In this document: piece after piece, positions 1 to 11,344 of the stretch
How the letters are laid out: each line of letters starts with the position of its first letter
Position numbering within the stretch: position 1 is the stretch's first letter
NCBI GenBank assembly: GCA_948099385.1
Contig: CANUEZ040000161.1
Span: forward strand, 2,976,001 to 3,040,000
DNA from: Fasciola hepatica
Lineage: Eukaryota > Platyhelminthes > Trematoda > Plagiorchiida > Fasciolidae
Length of the DNA stretch: 64,000 nucleotides
Reading direction: 5' to 3'
Notes under the pieces: generated by a model
The model's input: the letters and a program-made list of their open reading frames with translations, nothing else
What the model was told of the DNA's origin: nothing
The model's database searches: none
Position numbers and translations under genes: made by a program

Positions 1-690
1 CTGGGGACGCGCTCGGTAGCGTACAGCTCTGCCCTTCCAGGGGCTATTCCGAATGCATTACCACAGTAAAATTTCCACCAATCAACGTGATTACGCGCGC
101 ATAACTTTATTCTAAAAGTCTGCTATGGGATGAAGCCTCAACACCCACATTTCAGTGGTTTAGTCAAAGCTCGCTGGGAATATCACCGATTGTGTTGTTT
201 ATCAGGAATGGGAAGAGTGAACGGCTCTGGGGCATATCACTTCCCACTATGAAACGAGAATCACATGCTAAGAGCGCCAAGACGCTGAGTAAAATGTGCT
301 TGTTGGTAATGAAAAGCTGGGCGTTGTGACAGATTACTATACAACGCAGACACAAAAGTATGGTGATCAGTCGACTAATTCAGTAGAAAATCTTTGTAAA
401 GCAATTATTGAGGCTCCGCATGGGATATGTTTTGGTTGGGCGTTCTAAAAACTGCAGGCATCGATCGCTCCCTTTCAAACTTCCTCGACAATTCTGTGCC
501 AGAAAAGTGTGTTACCTATTAATCTCAACTACTGAACGCTTACATCTCAACAGAAACTCATCTGAAGGTTAGATTAATTCCATTGTAAATAGCAGATCGG
601 TATCGTGGCTTAATCGCCTCACTGAAAGCGAAAAGCTTTTGCTCCATCAGAACAGTCAAGATGTGACAAGGAATATTATCGTTAAACTTC
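1..690. other. No recognisable gene
   Basis: I see no ORF with family features, RNA gene or clear element. The only ORF here is 63 codons on the minus strand and looks like chance. Segments such as 'ttcagtggtttagtcaa' near 150 faintly resemble the SINE copies that follow, but not enough to annotate. Confidence 0.4.
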
Positions 691-699
691 CTTCGATCA

Positions 700-832
700 A
701 CGCTCGTCTATCAGTGCAGTGGAAGCGGCATTTCCCATGGCCTCAAAGACCCATTGCATTATCAAGGGAAATAAGCGACCCCAAGACTTGGAACGGAGAG
801 CTACATGAGGTTTAATTAGGCCAGATATGTTA
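700..832 (-). mobile_element. SINE-like repeat, partial copy a
   Basis: This segment reads 'gtgcagtggaagcggcat' and continues with a short block ('cccaagacttgg') that recurs in the copy at 1195-1350 and, more diverged, in the inverted-repeat arms near 16740 and 35690. It is the 3' half of the repeat on the minus strand. It lies tail-out next to the plus-strand copy that follows. Boundaries are approximate. Confidence 0.5.
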
Positions 833-854
833 GCGGGCCGGACCGTAGCTGTGT

Positions 855-1130
855 GGTCTACGACTGGTAGTGCTTGAGTGGTCTGGAACGTTTGCTTACC
901 ACTTCAGAGACCAAAGGTTCTAATCTCACAACCGACGGTCAGTTTTTTGGTAGACAGTAATCCACTGTCGTCCAGTTCTTTACCACACCCGACCTATTGA
1001 GACCTTATGTGGTTCACTGCCATTCCAAGACTCAGGGCCTTATTGCCGGCTCTTCGTAAGAGTACAAAGGGTCATTGAAGCTATGGGTTATACCTCTAAC
1101 ACTGCACTCATGCGTAATGATTTAATAAAA
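855..1130 (+). mobile_element. tRNA-derived SINE-like repeat, copy b
   Basis: The 5' part looks like a tRNA-type RNA polymerase III promoter. An A-box-like 'tgcttgagtgg' near 870 is followed about 40 bases later by a B-box-like 'ggttctaatct'. The body shares 'agacagtaa', 'ctgtcgtcc' and the 3' block 'cactgcactcatgcgtaa' with the copy in IR2 (about 35430-35695). It ends in an A-rich stretch ('aataaaaaaacg'). What is seen is the shared blocks and the box-like motifs. That it is a tRNA-derived SINE is an inference from that layout. Confidence 0.6.
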
Positions 1131-1194
1131 AAACGAATATGGCTGGCGGCACTGCGTTTACTGTACCTCATTGGTGGTTTTTTATTACATGTTT

Positions 1195-1350
1195 TTGCAT
1201 GAGTGCAGTGGAAGGGGTACATACCCCATAGCCACGAAGGCCCACTGCACTATTAAGTATAACCGGCAAGTAGATCCCGAGACTTGGGGTGGAGAACCAC
1301 TTAAGGCCCCAATAGGTCATTGATGATATAGAACTATGCCATTCGACCAC
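1195..1350 (-). mobile_element. SINE-like repeat, partial copy c
   Basis: It begins (plus strand) 'gcatgagtgcagtggaagg', identical to the 3' end of the SINE in IR2's left arm near 16744, and continues with the 'gagacttgg' block. It covers only the 3' half of the repeat in minus orientation. Three copies in the first 1.4 kb, in alternating orientation, suggest nested or repeated insertion. Confidence 0.55.
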
Positions 1351-2094
1351 CAATGCGTTAAATTAAGCTATCATCCTAGAAGAGCAGTCGCATCTAGCGG
1401 CAATTAGCTTATGTGGTAATTCCACATTTTCTATTTGCATGACTCCATAGACCACGCTTGTACCTTAAGCCGGGGTTTTCGGTCGATGTAGGTCAGTGAC
1501 TACTGTGATCCTGGTGATGCCCAGATCAGAAGCTGGCCATTTTCTACAAAGGCAAGCCCAGTGATCAGAACTTTCACGGGAGCTTCGTAAAGATTATCCA
1601 TCTAATCTTGGGAGTCAATAGCAGTACGTACAATTTGACTAGCAACTCAAAACCCAATGTCCCAGTCGGGCCTCACCGGTTTGATATGTGTTAAAACTAT
1701 ATGATATGAAGTTCATGCGTCACACAAGTTTCAACGCAATGAACAGGGAAATTATCGGAACCAGGACTGATGTCACGTCTTCGTATGTGCTGTACATTAC
1801 TGGGCAAAAATTGTCTAAATTCTTCCGAGAAGCACCGCTCAGTGGGGTGCCAAGGCCCATTCCATGATGCGCTCGTTTGAATTTTAGTGTCGAATTGCAC
1901 AAGGCAGAAAATGCCAGAAGAAAAACCTAGGGCACAGAATCATGTTACGTTCGATAAGGCAATTAGAAGCAATGTGTACGATTTCGAGCCATCAGTTATT
2001 TATCGGTTGAGGATCATCGTACTTTATTTTTGTGCGGCTGGCTCCAGGGAGAGGATGAACCAACTTTATGAATGTACCCGTGACGGATCTTGGG
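1351..2094. other. No recognisable gene
   Basis: Only short overlapping ORFs (70 codons or fewer) on both strands. A short block near 1840-1865 ('ggtgccaaggcccattcc') resembles part of the SINE body. Otherwise I see nothing to annotate. Confidence 0.35.
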
Positions 2095-2230
2095 GATAGG
2101 GTACAAAGTGGCGTCTCCAGTGTCACTCGACTTTGTTCGAAATGGCGCCTCCAACACGTGAAAAACGAAGTACTACCTGTCGAACAACAGCAATTTCGTG
2201 TGTTGGGAGCCGGTGGCCGATCGAGTGGTT
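2095..2230 (+). repeat. Dispersed repeat, third copy of an IR1-arm block
   Basis: The block 'gtcactcgacttt' followed by a '..gcgcctccaa..' stretch and ending '..gagccggtggc..' matches, diverged, the plus strand of IR1's left arm at about 4460-4550 ('gtcactcgactttttcg' ... 'gtagccggtggc'). It is therefore an older dispersed member of the repeat that also forms the inner part of the IR1 arms. Its class is unknown. In the arms it sits 5' of an RTE 3' fragment, so it may be untranslated sequence of a retroelement. Confidence 0.45.
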
Positions 2231-2568
2231 CATACATCTTTTGGTTCGCAGTCTACCAGTCGCGGATACCCAACGCGTAAATTTTACCGCACTTATGGTA
2301 ACTGGTTAACAGACAACAGGAATTGGTCTTATTTGGTGGTTGGCCACGTTCACGCTCGTTATTTTGCAGCGAGCTTCTATGGCTTTCATCTAGACAGCTC
2401 GTGACCAGGCGATAACCCTTATAAAGCCTTCTGACAACGACACTGACTGTCTGCAACCGCTTCTTTCGTGAGTCGTTGCTCGTTCCTGTTGTTCGCGGCT
2501 ACCAACTGGCGTGTTCACTCTTGCATCCACGACATGGAGACGCGCCCGAAAATCAAGTGACCAACAAG

Positions 2569-2570
<2 letters not shown>

Positions 2571-2623
<53 letters not shown>
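2571..2623. repeat. (AT)n microsatellite
   Basis: About 26 AT units, preceded by 'ccaacaagtt'. The (TA)n tracts in the IR1 arms are preceded on the equivalent strand by 'tcaacaagtt', so the leader may be the shared 3' end of one repeat family with an AT tail. Confidence 0.9.
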
Positions 2624-2625
<2 letters not shown>

Positions 2626-2971
2626 CACTAGCTTGTGACTAAACTCAATGTTTTCCTTATGTCACCAATAATCTCTATGAATTCCTGTTTCTCTAATTGG
2701 TCCAATTCCTCAACTTGTCGTAATATATTGTGATGTAATGGCATGAGTATGAATCACTGAAAACGAGCTTGTTCGCCAATCTGTCTTCTCATAAAAGGGG
2801 AAGATTAAAGCACGACAGGATGAGAGAAGTGGCAGTTAATACAGAAGAAACAAATGTATTTTTCTGTTTTTTCTGCAGACACGTTTTGATGTTTTCCAGT
2901 TTTGTGTATTGACAAGGGACGGGAGTTCAACGGACAGATTGTACACCATTCGTGCCACTGACTTCTATCCT

Positions 2972-3114
2972 GAAGTATGCCCCTCAACGTCTCTAACCAA
3001 CGACAATCCTCATTCCTTAGGCCCTAACCAGGAAGGCGGGAAGCACCTACCGAAGACAGTAAAGTAACAATTTCTTCACGCCCATAAGTCAAGTCATAGC
3101 CTGATAGTCCTTCC
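2972..3114 (-). pseudogene. RTE-type 3'-end fragment (left arm, outer)
   Basis: Read on the minus strand, this matches the last conserved part of the RTE coding region: the 'MTW..G.KK' stretch, then '..LP.....' and the nucleotide block ending 'ttggttagagacg'. It is riddled with stops and frameshifts. It is a second, more decayed copy of the segment at 3869-4300 in the same arm, so each arm holds two RTE 3' ends in the same orientation. Confidence 0.55.
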
Positions 3115-3825
3115 CTGCACTGGCGAATACACCAATGAGCTCAAAACGTATGAAACCGCACTCAGTGCTGCTGTAGTCTCATTTGAATTGCATAAAGCGT
3201 GCGTGAATGAGGATTTACGATTTGAGTAGTATGGTACTGTATTCTTGTTGACTGATGAAATAAGTCTGGGAGAATCACCGTGTGATTCCAGAAATGGGCT
3301 CCTCAGTCCCGCACGCTCCATACCATTCAAATGAGATTACAACTGTAAACCAAATGCGGAATGTTCAAGCATAGGGATGATTGAGCAGAAGAGTACCGGG
3401 TATGCATACTTGATGAGCGGGAACAACCACGAAACCGTTAGTGTGCTTCCGGGGAAATTTTATCCTGTCATCCAGATACAATACCATACTACTGATACCG
3501 CACCTAATACTCCTGGAAAAATGGAGCAAAACCGAGAAATGAAATTTCTGTTCCGCGCCTGTTATCCTCTTGTACACAGGATACAGACCAAGCTCTAGAC
3601 CAATTCCTACAAAAGCACCGATTGCTAGCAAAAGACCGTGCTTTCAAGTTTATCACAGTGGGAGAAAGATCAGAACGACACCGTATGCGGTGCATTTATC
3701 AGTGGAATGAACCCTAACATAATTCGACAGCGCCTACTAGAAAACAGGTCTTGATACTGCCCATAAACAAGCTCATTCTTGTGAAATACTACATTACCTT
3801 CACTTCACTACGGATGGCTCCTTGA

Positions 3826-3827
<2 letters not shown>

Positions 3828-3869
<42 letters not shown>
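3828..3869. repeat. (TA)n microsatellite in IR1 left arm
   Basis: About 41 bases of alternating TA. The counterpart in the right arm (11346-11414) is 28 bases longer. On the right-arm plus strand the tract is bracketed by 'ggctccc' and 'ggagcca', which could pair and extrude as a hairpin. Confidence 0.92.
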
Positions 3870-4300
3870 CTTGTTGATCTTCGGGAGCCATATATCTCAG
3901 TCTCTAACCAACAGCAATCTTCAGCTCCTGGGCCCCAACAGGGAAGACGGGAGGCAGCAACCGAAATCAAAGCCAAAGCTAACTTCTTCATGCCCCTGGG
4001 CCAAGTCACAGCCTGACCGCCTCGCCGCTTCTTTCAGCTTAGCCCAGCATATGCAAAAAGAGCACGAGAATGTAAACGATAGGTAGGCATACGCAAAACA
4101 CGCCCGACACGAACAATGTTTCGGAGGCATCGGCGGTCGAACGGAGAGAGGGGCCAGGTCTCGCAACAATAAAGAACATTATGAACTGTGACACTAACCT
4201 TTTCCTTGAGGAAAAGCTGGATGTCATGGCAGCGCCATAGATGGCCCAGGTTCACGAAAGCTGCCTTGCCTCTTGCTGTTCGTGAACTGATCTCCTCCAC
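3869..4300 (-). pseudogene. RTE-type RT C-terminal fragment (left arm)
   Basis: Minus-strand translation aligns with the C-terminal part of the RTE protein encoded at 7490-8000. Matching stretches include 'LGHLWRCHDIQLFLKEKV' (compare 'LKHLWRRSDISLKLKGRV'), 'CCETWPL', 'DRRCLRNI', 'RVLRMPTYRL' and 'MTWPRGMKKL'. It has internal frameshifts and lacks endonuclease and RT palm. It ends in the (TA)n tract, which is probably the element's tail. It is a 5'-truncated or internally deleted copy, duplicated with the arm. Confidence 0.8.
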
Positions 4301-4925
4301 AGCACCACCTCCAGCTGTGCTGAAGCTCCCACTTCATGAACGTCTCCAAACGCGGTTGTCCGTGCTGGGCGGCTGGCAGTGAGGTTCTTCAGCATAGAAA
4401 ACCGAGCGCGGAGATTACATGATCATGAAGTTCCATATGTTTGGTACAAGAAACATCCACACAGTCACTCGACTTTTTCGAGGGAGCACCTCCAGAGTTT
4501 GCACAGCTAAGTGTGGGCTGCAAGGCAGTAGCATGGTAGCCGGTGGCTCCCTTGGACCTTGCTCACCATTCAGTGTAATTAAACCCAACCCAGAGGTTCG
4601 CACAGCCCTGTTAGGTCGACAGATTTCATTCAGAGCGGTTGTATTATAAAATAAATGTCGTCCGCCCATTCAGGAGTAACTGTCTTCACATGCCGCACAC
4701 CGTCTCATCGAGGATTTGGAACTTGATTACCCTCAACTTGGTTTAGCCCACCTGTCGATCGGTTTGCTGGGGTTTGACCGTTGATACATGTCTCCACTTT
4801 GTGGAGCCATGAGTGAGAGCTGGATGACTGATGGGAACGAAGGAGATGGAAGATACGCAAGAGGTACGGCAATCTAGCCACTCAAGGGTACTAGTCTTAT
4901 CAGACACTTTGTGAAATGGCCTCTC

Positions 4926-7900
4926 TGTTATTCAACCTTTGTCTTGTGTCCCTAACCATCCCTCTTTGCCCCATCTATCCACCCACAATGCTCCCACTGA
5001 TAACACGGTCGATACTCGCAACGATTCACTGTCAAACAGTGTCGGGAATAATCCTCTGTCTGGTAACTCACATTTTCTCAAGTCCCGTCAGCCTCTGAAT
5101 CTCGGCTCCTTCAACGTGCGTACACTCATGCAGGCCGGTCAGCAGGCGTGCCTAGCCCTCACAATGAACTCTCTGAAGATTGATTTTTGCTGCTTAAGCG
5201 AAACGCGTATCCAGGATTCGAGCAATGTAATTCAGCTAACTGCTCCTGGTATCTCATCGAGGTATATTCTGCGCACCTCAGGAGACGAAGCAGCTAGAGC
5301 TGTGGGTCAACGTGGTGTAGGAATTGTCTTGACTGACAAGGCTGAGGCTGCCCTATTAGACTGGATCCCTGGGACAGTTGTTTATGTGCTGTGAGACTCC
5401 AAGGGTCAGTCGGCAATCGAAAGGATAGTTGTGTTAAACGCAATTTGTTCGCCATCTCGGCGTACGCCCCAACGGACTGCAGCTCAGACTTGCAGAAAGA
5501 TGAGTTCTATGATGCCCTCGCCACTCTCGTTCGCAGCAGTAAAGGTTCCGACATTGTAGTGCTAGCTGGTGACTTCGATGCACAAGTTGGCAAACTTAGT
5601 GTGTCAGAAGCCTGTTTAGGTGGGCGTTGTGCTTTACCTGCTGAGCGCACAGATAACGGGGATAGGCTTCTCCAATTTTGTGCAAACAATCGATTGTTCT
5701 TGTCTAGCACAAATTTCCGACACAGCTCGCGTCGCACAGCGACATGGCGCCCTAACTCTATAGGTACTTTTAGTCAAATTGACCATATCGCCGTAAGCTA
5801 CCGATGGCGCAGTTCTGTTCAGAACTGTAGATCTTATTGGTCCACGTACGTAGAGTCGGACCATGCCTTAGTTTTAATGCGATTATCTCTCCAGCTCCAT
5901 GGCCATCGTCGCAAACCGCAAACCGGATTAGCCGTGCAACGTTTGTGTGATCCAGACGTTTGCACCCGTTATGAGCAGAAGTTAGCACATGAGCTAGGAT
6001 CCACGGAGAACAGTAATGTAGATGAGCATTGGGCCCATATCAAACAAGCGATGCACTTTGCAGCAGGTTTCGCCTGTGTTCCTCGATCCGTTGTCCATCA
6101 GAGACACTGGATCTCGCAAGAGTCGCTGAGTATAATGGAGCAAAAGCGTCAGCTTTCGAACCGTAAGGAGATGAATAAGATGCGGAGAAAGCTGCAAGGG
6201 CAAGTTACGAAAAGCCTTAAGAATGATCGCGAAAATTGGTGGGTCAAGGTAGCCGAAGAAATGGAAATAGCAGCTGATTCAGGTAACAGTCAAAGACTGT
6301 TCAAACTTATTCGTGACACCGGTGGACGGCGAACTCAGGTCAGTGAAACGATTTGGGATAGAAATGGAGAACCCATCCATAACAAACAGCAAAGGCTTGA
6401 CCGATGGGCCGAGTACTTCAAGGAACAGTTTAGCTGGCCGCACGCTAGTGTAGTTACTCCCGTGTCAACAACTGTGACTTCTTGGGTGGTATCACTTGAG
6501 CCCCCATCAGAAGTAGAAGTAGAGTCATGTATTCGATTACTAAGGCGGGGGAAAGCGGCAGGTCCCGACGAACTTCCTCCAGTTCTTTTCAAACTGGGTG
6601 GTGAGGCGTTGATAAAATCACTAACCGCCTTGCTCCGTGACATTTGGAAGGAGGGGCGTATTCCGTTAATATGGAGCGAGTCATTGATTGTTCCCATCTT
6701 CAAGAAGGGAATACGCAATGACTGCAGTAATCATCGTGGGATTAGCTTAATCCCGATAGTCACCAAAGTATTAGCTTTGATTTTGCTGCACCGTCTTACA
6801 CCGGCTCGCGAGAGGAATGTCCACGAACAGCAGGCTGGATTCCGCCCAGGTCGAGAATGCATCGATCAGATTTTTACTCTTCGCCGACTACTTGAAACGC
6901 GTCACACGCACCGCCGACCAACAATAATGCTTTTCTTAGACCTGAAAGGCGCCTTCGATTCAGTTGATCGAACATCGCTTTTCAGTACTCTTCATCGAAA
7001 AGGTATGCCCCAGGAGTTCGTGAACTTAATGAGATCATTGTATTCTCATACTTCTGGCCGCGTTAGGGTTTACGATAAACTATTCGGTCGGTTCGAAACG
7101 ACCAGTGGTGTTCGGCAGGGATGCCCTTTGCCTCCATTCTTTTTCAACTTCGTCATGGACGAAATAATGGAGAGTGCTTTGCAAAATCTTCAGGATGTAG
7201 GCGTCGAACTAGGAGATAGTGAAAAGCTATGTGACCTAGATTACGCAGACGACGTTGTCTGCTTGTTCGAATCCACGGAACATGCTCAGCGTGCACTAGA
7301 TAATCTCGCAAGAGCTGTAGCTCCATTCGGCATGCGCTTTGCACCTTCAAAGTGCAAGGTGATGTTACAAGACTGGACGTCAACGATTCCGAGCTTGATG
7401 CTCGATGGGGAGGTGCTGGCAGTTGTCGATCACTTCACCTACCTCGGTAGCTGCGTGACGACGGATGGGAGCACAGTAGTAGAGGTGAGTACGCGGATAT
7501 CCAAAGCTCGAGCGGCGTACGCTGGACTGAAGCACTTGTGGCGCCGATCCGATATTTCACTGAAGTTGAAAGGTCGTGTATACTGTGCCTCTGCGCGTTC
7601 AGTTTTGTTGTATGGTTGCGAAACTTGGAGTCTGCGTGCTGAAGATATTCGTCGTCTTGAGGTTTTCGACCATCGATGTTTACGTAGTATCGCTAGGATT
7701 GGTGGAATAGCCGAGTAAGCAACGATGAGGTAAGAAAGCGAGTATTGGGTACTAATTCAGAGAACGTTTTGTCACAGCGTATCCAACTTAGTAGACTTCG
7801 TTGGTTGGGACACGTGTTACGTATGGCAAACACACGTCTACCGTACCGTGTCCTATTCTCCGCCCCTCCCAGGGAGTGGAAGAGACCACGTGGAGGTCAA

Positions 7901-8290
7901 CAGATGACGTGGCAGCGAGGAATGAGAAAATGTACAGCAAACTTAGGAAAAGTAGGTGCTTCACGTCTCCGTGGTTGGGGTCCAAAAGATCCGTCTACCA
8001 GTTGGCTGGAGACACTGAAGGATATGGCTGCGAACCGCGAACAGTGGAGATCGTGTTGTCACTTTCTATCGAATCAGAATGTTTGATCGGTGTACGTTTG
8101 TACAGTTAGACTGTGTATTCCGTGTGTTGGCTACTAGGGCATTCTTTTCTTTTCCCACCCGTGTAGGTCCAGTCCCTGACCATCTTGTACATCCATACTT
8201 TTTAATTCAACGTGCAACATGGTGAGAAAGGCAGTGGTCAGTGGGACTTGCCCTACTGTTTAACGCTGTACGATGATGATGATGATGTTG
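4926..8290 (+). mobile_element. RTE-type non-LTR retrotransposon, nearly complete
   Basis: The element spans the endonuclease-RT coding region at about 5098-8086, with 5' sequence reaching the inner edge of IR1 and a 3' untranslated part ending in a (GAT)n run at about 8264-8288 ('gatgatgatgatgatg'). A short microsatellite tail is typical of RTE-clade elements. The 5' end is uncertain: similarity to the arms stops at 4925, exactly where the element region begins. It is the only RTE copy here with endonuclease, palm and C-terminal domain. Confidence 0.75.
4939..8086 (+). pseudogene. RTE endonuclease-reverse transcriptase, two frameshifts
   Basis: The protein would copy its own RNA into DNA at a nick made by its endonuclease (target-primed reverse transcription). 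An apurinic-type endonuclease comes first: 'GSFNVRTL' (about 5104), 'CLSETRI', 'SAYAPTD', 'LAGDFDAQVG', 'ESDHALV'. The RT follows: 'FLDLKGAFDSVDR', 'GVRQGCPL' and the catalytic 'YADD' at 7242-7253. A C-terminal region carries 'YGCETWSLRAED' and 'RWLGHVLRM', seen in flatworm RTE proteins. The frame is broken twice. One break is at about 5391, where the endonuclease shifts frame at a TGA. The other is near 7698-7703, after 'SIARIGG'; reading resumes in a third frame to 8086. All key motifs remain, so inactivation looks fairly recent. The shared RTE layout supports the clade call. Confidence 0.88.
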
Positions 8291-8700
8291 TTGGCAGTGC
8301 AGTATCAACAACGTTAGAAGCCTCCGTCTATATGACGAGTCTGCTGCTGACTACTTTTTTATTTCACACCTTCATGGTGAAATGATCATGAAGTTGGTAC
8401 CACAAATCTCGATAGTTCATGAACCTGAAGGACATCGTTATTTCATCCGGCAGGGAAATATTCGGTTATTAACTAGAGGTTGAGTTTCGTTAGAATAGTG
8501 CCGTTCATTGTGTATAACACGGAAAATGTCCCATGGATACGTTGTGAGACCGAATCTTTCGGACGTGGTAGGTTCAATAGAGGTTTAAGCTTAGTAGGAT
8601 TAGATTTTATTGACCTGTGGGAAATTCCTTACCCCAAAGTGCTGATCAACTTTACTTTTGTGCTTCTACTGTCATCATGATTCGGTCTGCATTTCTCGGA
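8291..8700. other. No recognisable gene
   Basis: Sequence between the RTE tail and the Gypsy relic. One 66-codon plus-strand ORF has no family features. Nothing else to report. Confidence 0.35.
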
Positions 8701-8717
8701 AACACCGTAGAATGGCT

Positions 8718-9105
8718 TTAAGTTTTTTGAGTTTGTTCCTCGTCCTCAGCACAAGTAGTAATGATGTCCAAGTATGAAAAGGTGACTGAGAGGGTTTCCG
8801 CGTCGATAACCTGACTGACGACTTTCTGAAAGTACGAAGTACCGTTAACGAAACCGAAGGAAATCCGATACAACTGGAATAAATTTCCACAGGCGTAAAA
8901 TGCACCGAAAACCTCGTCTTCCTCCCGGATTAGTATTTGGTGGTAGGCAGATTTCAAATCCAAGGTACTGAAAACAACAGTTTGAGATTTTTCGACCACT
9001 GCGAGGGGTTAGGCACCAAGAAGCGTGAATCGATTGACCCTCTGACTGTAGCCAATTACCATTTCGCGATTTTGTCGGTTGTTAGTAGTGACTAGTACCT
9101 GAGCG
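8718..9105 (-). pseudogene. Ty3/Gypsy reverse transcriptase fragment
   Basis: The minus-strand translation runs through the first half of a Gypsy RT. It starts with '..VIGYSQRVNRFTLL' (family: DYSQ.INRFT.LDAYPLP), then 'FSTLDLKSAYHQI', 'ISFGFVNGTSYFQKVV' and 'FSYLDI', where the catalytic YLDD/YVDD is expected. One stop lies before 'PLAVVEKSQ', and the second catalytic Asp of the YLDD motif is lost. Protease, RNase H, integrase and LTRs are not seen. The 'LKSAYHQI' and 'SYFQ' wording is typical of Gypsy elements; the exact lineage is uncertain. Confidence 0.8.
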
Positions 9106-9229
9106 CAAGGGTGAGTTGGATGGATATATAATTCGCTCTTTTAGTATATAGTCGATTGTAATTTTGATGAAACCTTCATGTGCGGCATAATTTCGTCGCG
9201 ATTTGCTAGTGATCGGAATGCAGTTAGGT

Positions 9230-9680
9230 AATGGGTTGTGAAACAAAGGCAGTGGGTCAATACGAACGGCAGTCTAGGGGAGATGACTAAACCCTGATTC
9301 CAAACCAACCATAGATGGTGTATAAGGCGTACAACAGTATGCTCACCGGCGTCTGTGGAGGATAGGTGCACTGGGCACTCAGGATGTTTGACCTCATCCA
9401 AAGGACGTATGAACTGAGCATTCAGTCACCGGCCCCCAGTGGGTTACAGACCCCACGTTTCGTCCTGCTGCCTTGCGGGCTAAGTTTTGGTAAGTTAAAG
9501 GCTCCGGTTGTGGATCCCTAAGAAAACTACCTGCTTTGGCTTGGGCAACCTGGCAGTATAGCGCCAACAAACAAATCATAGACTCGGTCTATCCACCCCT
9601 TCCTCCCCGATTGTACCATGTTTTGTTTGGCACACAGTCTGAAACCAGACAGGTGTAAAATACATACATACATACACAAG
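9230..9680 (+). repeat. SINE-like repeat with (ATAC)n tail
   Basis: A non-coding block ends in 'aaaatacatacatacatac' (about 9657-9675), a short tandem tail of the kind left by non-LTR-mobilised elements. A part of it ('aaggcgtacaa' ... 'gtgcactg') resembles about 22040-22090. I cannot place a promoter box or the exact 5' end, so the class is tentative. Confidence 0.4.
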
Positions 9681-10290
9681 GTGACATCACAAGAAGGGTT
9701 CATTTCTCCCTCGAAAACGAATTATCAGCGTTTTACGCAAACAAGAAATCACGACTTAGAAGCACATCAGGACAGGTAAGAGTAAGAGTAGTTGAAATTT
9801 TTGTAAGATTGTCACAAAACCGTACCCATGCGTGTGATTTGTAGGACTAATGTATACAGTGGTAACGTGACCGTTCTATTTTCAAACATTGTTCCTGGGA
9901 AGAACTCGATATGTGACCGTCTGAACTGCCGGTATTCACCAAAGGTTCCAGCGTTGCTCCGTTGATAAAAACCCGCACCACTGCAGTAGAGAAATCGTGA
10001 GGAGCGAAAGCCAGTCATCATGGATAATAATGGAAAACCAGTCGTCGACGTAGTTTTTGTGTGAGGATCTGACCGACAAGTCTTGAAGCAATGCCATTTT
10101 TACCACACAGTTAGCACACAGCATATCTCACGGGACACTTGAATTGAGGGTGTCTGATATCCACGAAAGTAACATTGAGCAACTGCGGCTGCTTTTACAC
10201 CCGATTCAATCGTGCGAGAGCGTGATCCCTTGGGTATACCTAGATCGAATGTTGGCACTGGACACTAGAGATCGGACGGGTCAAGTGAAT
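9681..10290. other. No recognisable gene
   Basis: Sequence between the SINE-like tail and the inner edge of IR1's right arm. Two short minus-strand ORFs (62 and 69 codons) show no recognisable family. Nothing else seen. Confidence 0.35.
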
Positions 10291-10913
10291 GAGAGGCCAT
10301 TTCACAGTGTCTGATAAGACTAGTACCCTTGAGTGGCTAGATTGCCGTACCTCTTGCGTATCTTCCATCTCCTTCGTTCCCATCAGTCATCCAGCTCTCA
10401 CTCATGGCTCCACAAAGTGGAGACATGTATCAACGGTCAAACCCCAGCAAACCGATCGACAGGTGGGCTAAACCAAGTTGAGGGTAATCAAGTTCCAAAT
10501 CCTCGATGAGACGGTGTGCGGCATGTGAAGACAGTTACTCCTGAATGGGCGGACGACATTTATTTTATAATACAACCGCTCTGAATGAAATCTGTCGACC
10601 TAACAGGGCTGTGCGAACCTCTGGGTTGGGTTTAATTACACTGAATGGTGAGCAAGGTCCAAGGGAGCCACCGGCTACCATGCTACTGCCTTGCAGCCCA
10701 CACTTAGCTGTGCAAACTCTGGAGGTGCTCCCTCGAAAAAGTCGAGTGACTGTGTGGATGTTTCTTGTACCAAACATATGGAACTTCATGATCATGTAAT
10801 CTCCGCGCTCGGTTTTCTATGCTGAAGAACCTCACTGCCAGCCGCCCAGCACGGACAACCGCGTTTGGAGACGTTCATGAAGCGGGAGCTTCAGCACAGC
10901 TGGAGGTGGTGCT

Positions 10914-11344
10914 GTGGAGGAGATCAGTTCACGAATAGCAAGAGGCAAGGCAGCTTTCGTGAACCTGGGCCATCTATGGCGCTGCCATGACATCCAGCTT
11001 TTCCTCAAGGAAAAGGTTAGTGTCACAGTTCATAATGTTCTTTATTGTTGCGAGACCTGGCCCCTCTCTCCGTTCGACCGCCGATGCCTCCGAAACATTG
11101 TTCGTGTCGGGCGTGTTTTGCGTATGCCTACCTATCGTTTACATTCTCGTGCTCTTTTTGCATATGCTGGGCTAAGCTGAAAGAAGCGGCGAGGCGGTCA
11201 GGCTGTGACTTGGCCCAGGGGCATGAAGAAGTTAGCTTTGGCTTTGATTTCGGTTGCTGCCTCCCGTCTTCCCTGTTGGGGCCCAGGAGCTGAAGATTGC
11301 TGTTGGTTAGAGACTGAGATATATGGCTCCCGAAGATCAACAAG

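Larger units (their letters stand above)
2726..4925. repeat. IR1 left arm (2.2 kb inverted repeat)
   Basis: This segment is the reverse complement of 10291-12516. Features pair at a constant coordinate sum: 15242 outside the (TA)n tract and 15214 inside it. The only length differences I noticed are 28 bases in the (TA)n tract and 2 bases near the inner edge ('cacaaagtgtct' against 'cacagtgtct'). Substitutions are sparse, for example near 2753 and 4330. Homology stops at 'tattgtgatg' on the outside and 'ggcctctc' on the inside. No target-site duplication is visible at either boundary. Confidence 0.93.

Noticed and set aside
3240..3275. 'ctgatga' as a hammerhead ribozyme core, as in some flatworm SINEs
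   Set aside because: No following helix II with GAAA and no pairing flanks could be found.
3365..3631. 88-codon minus ORF with 'LYLDDR', possibly a second RT catalytic box (also 11611-11877)
   Set aside because: No other RT motif surrounds it and the opposite strand is open too; the match is probably chance.
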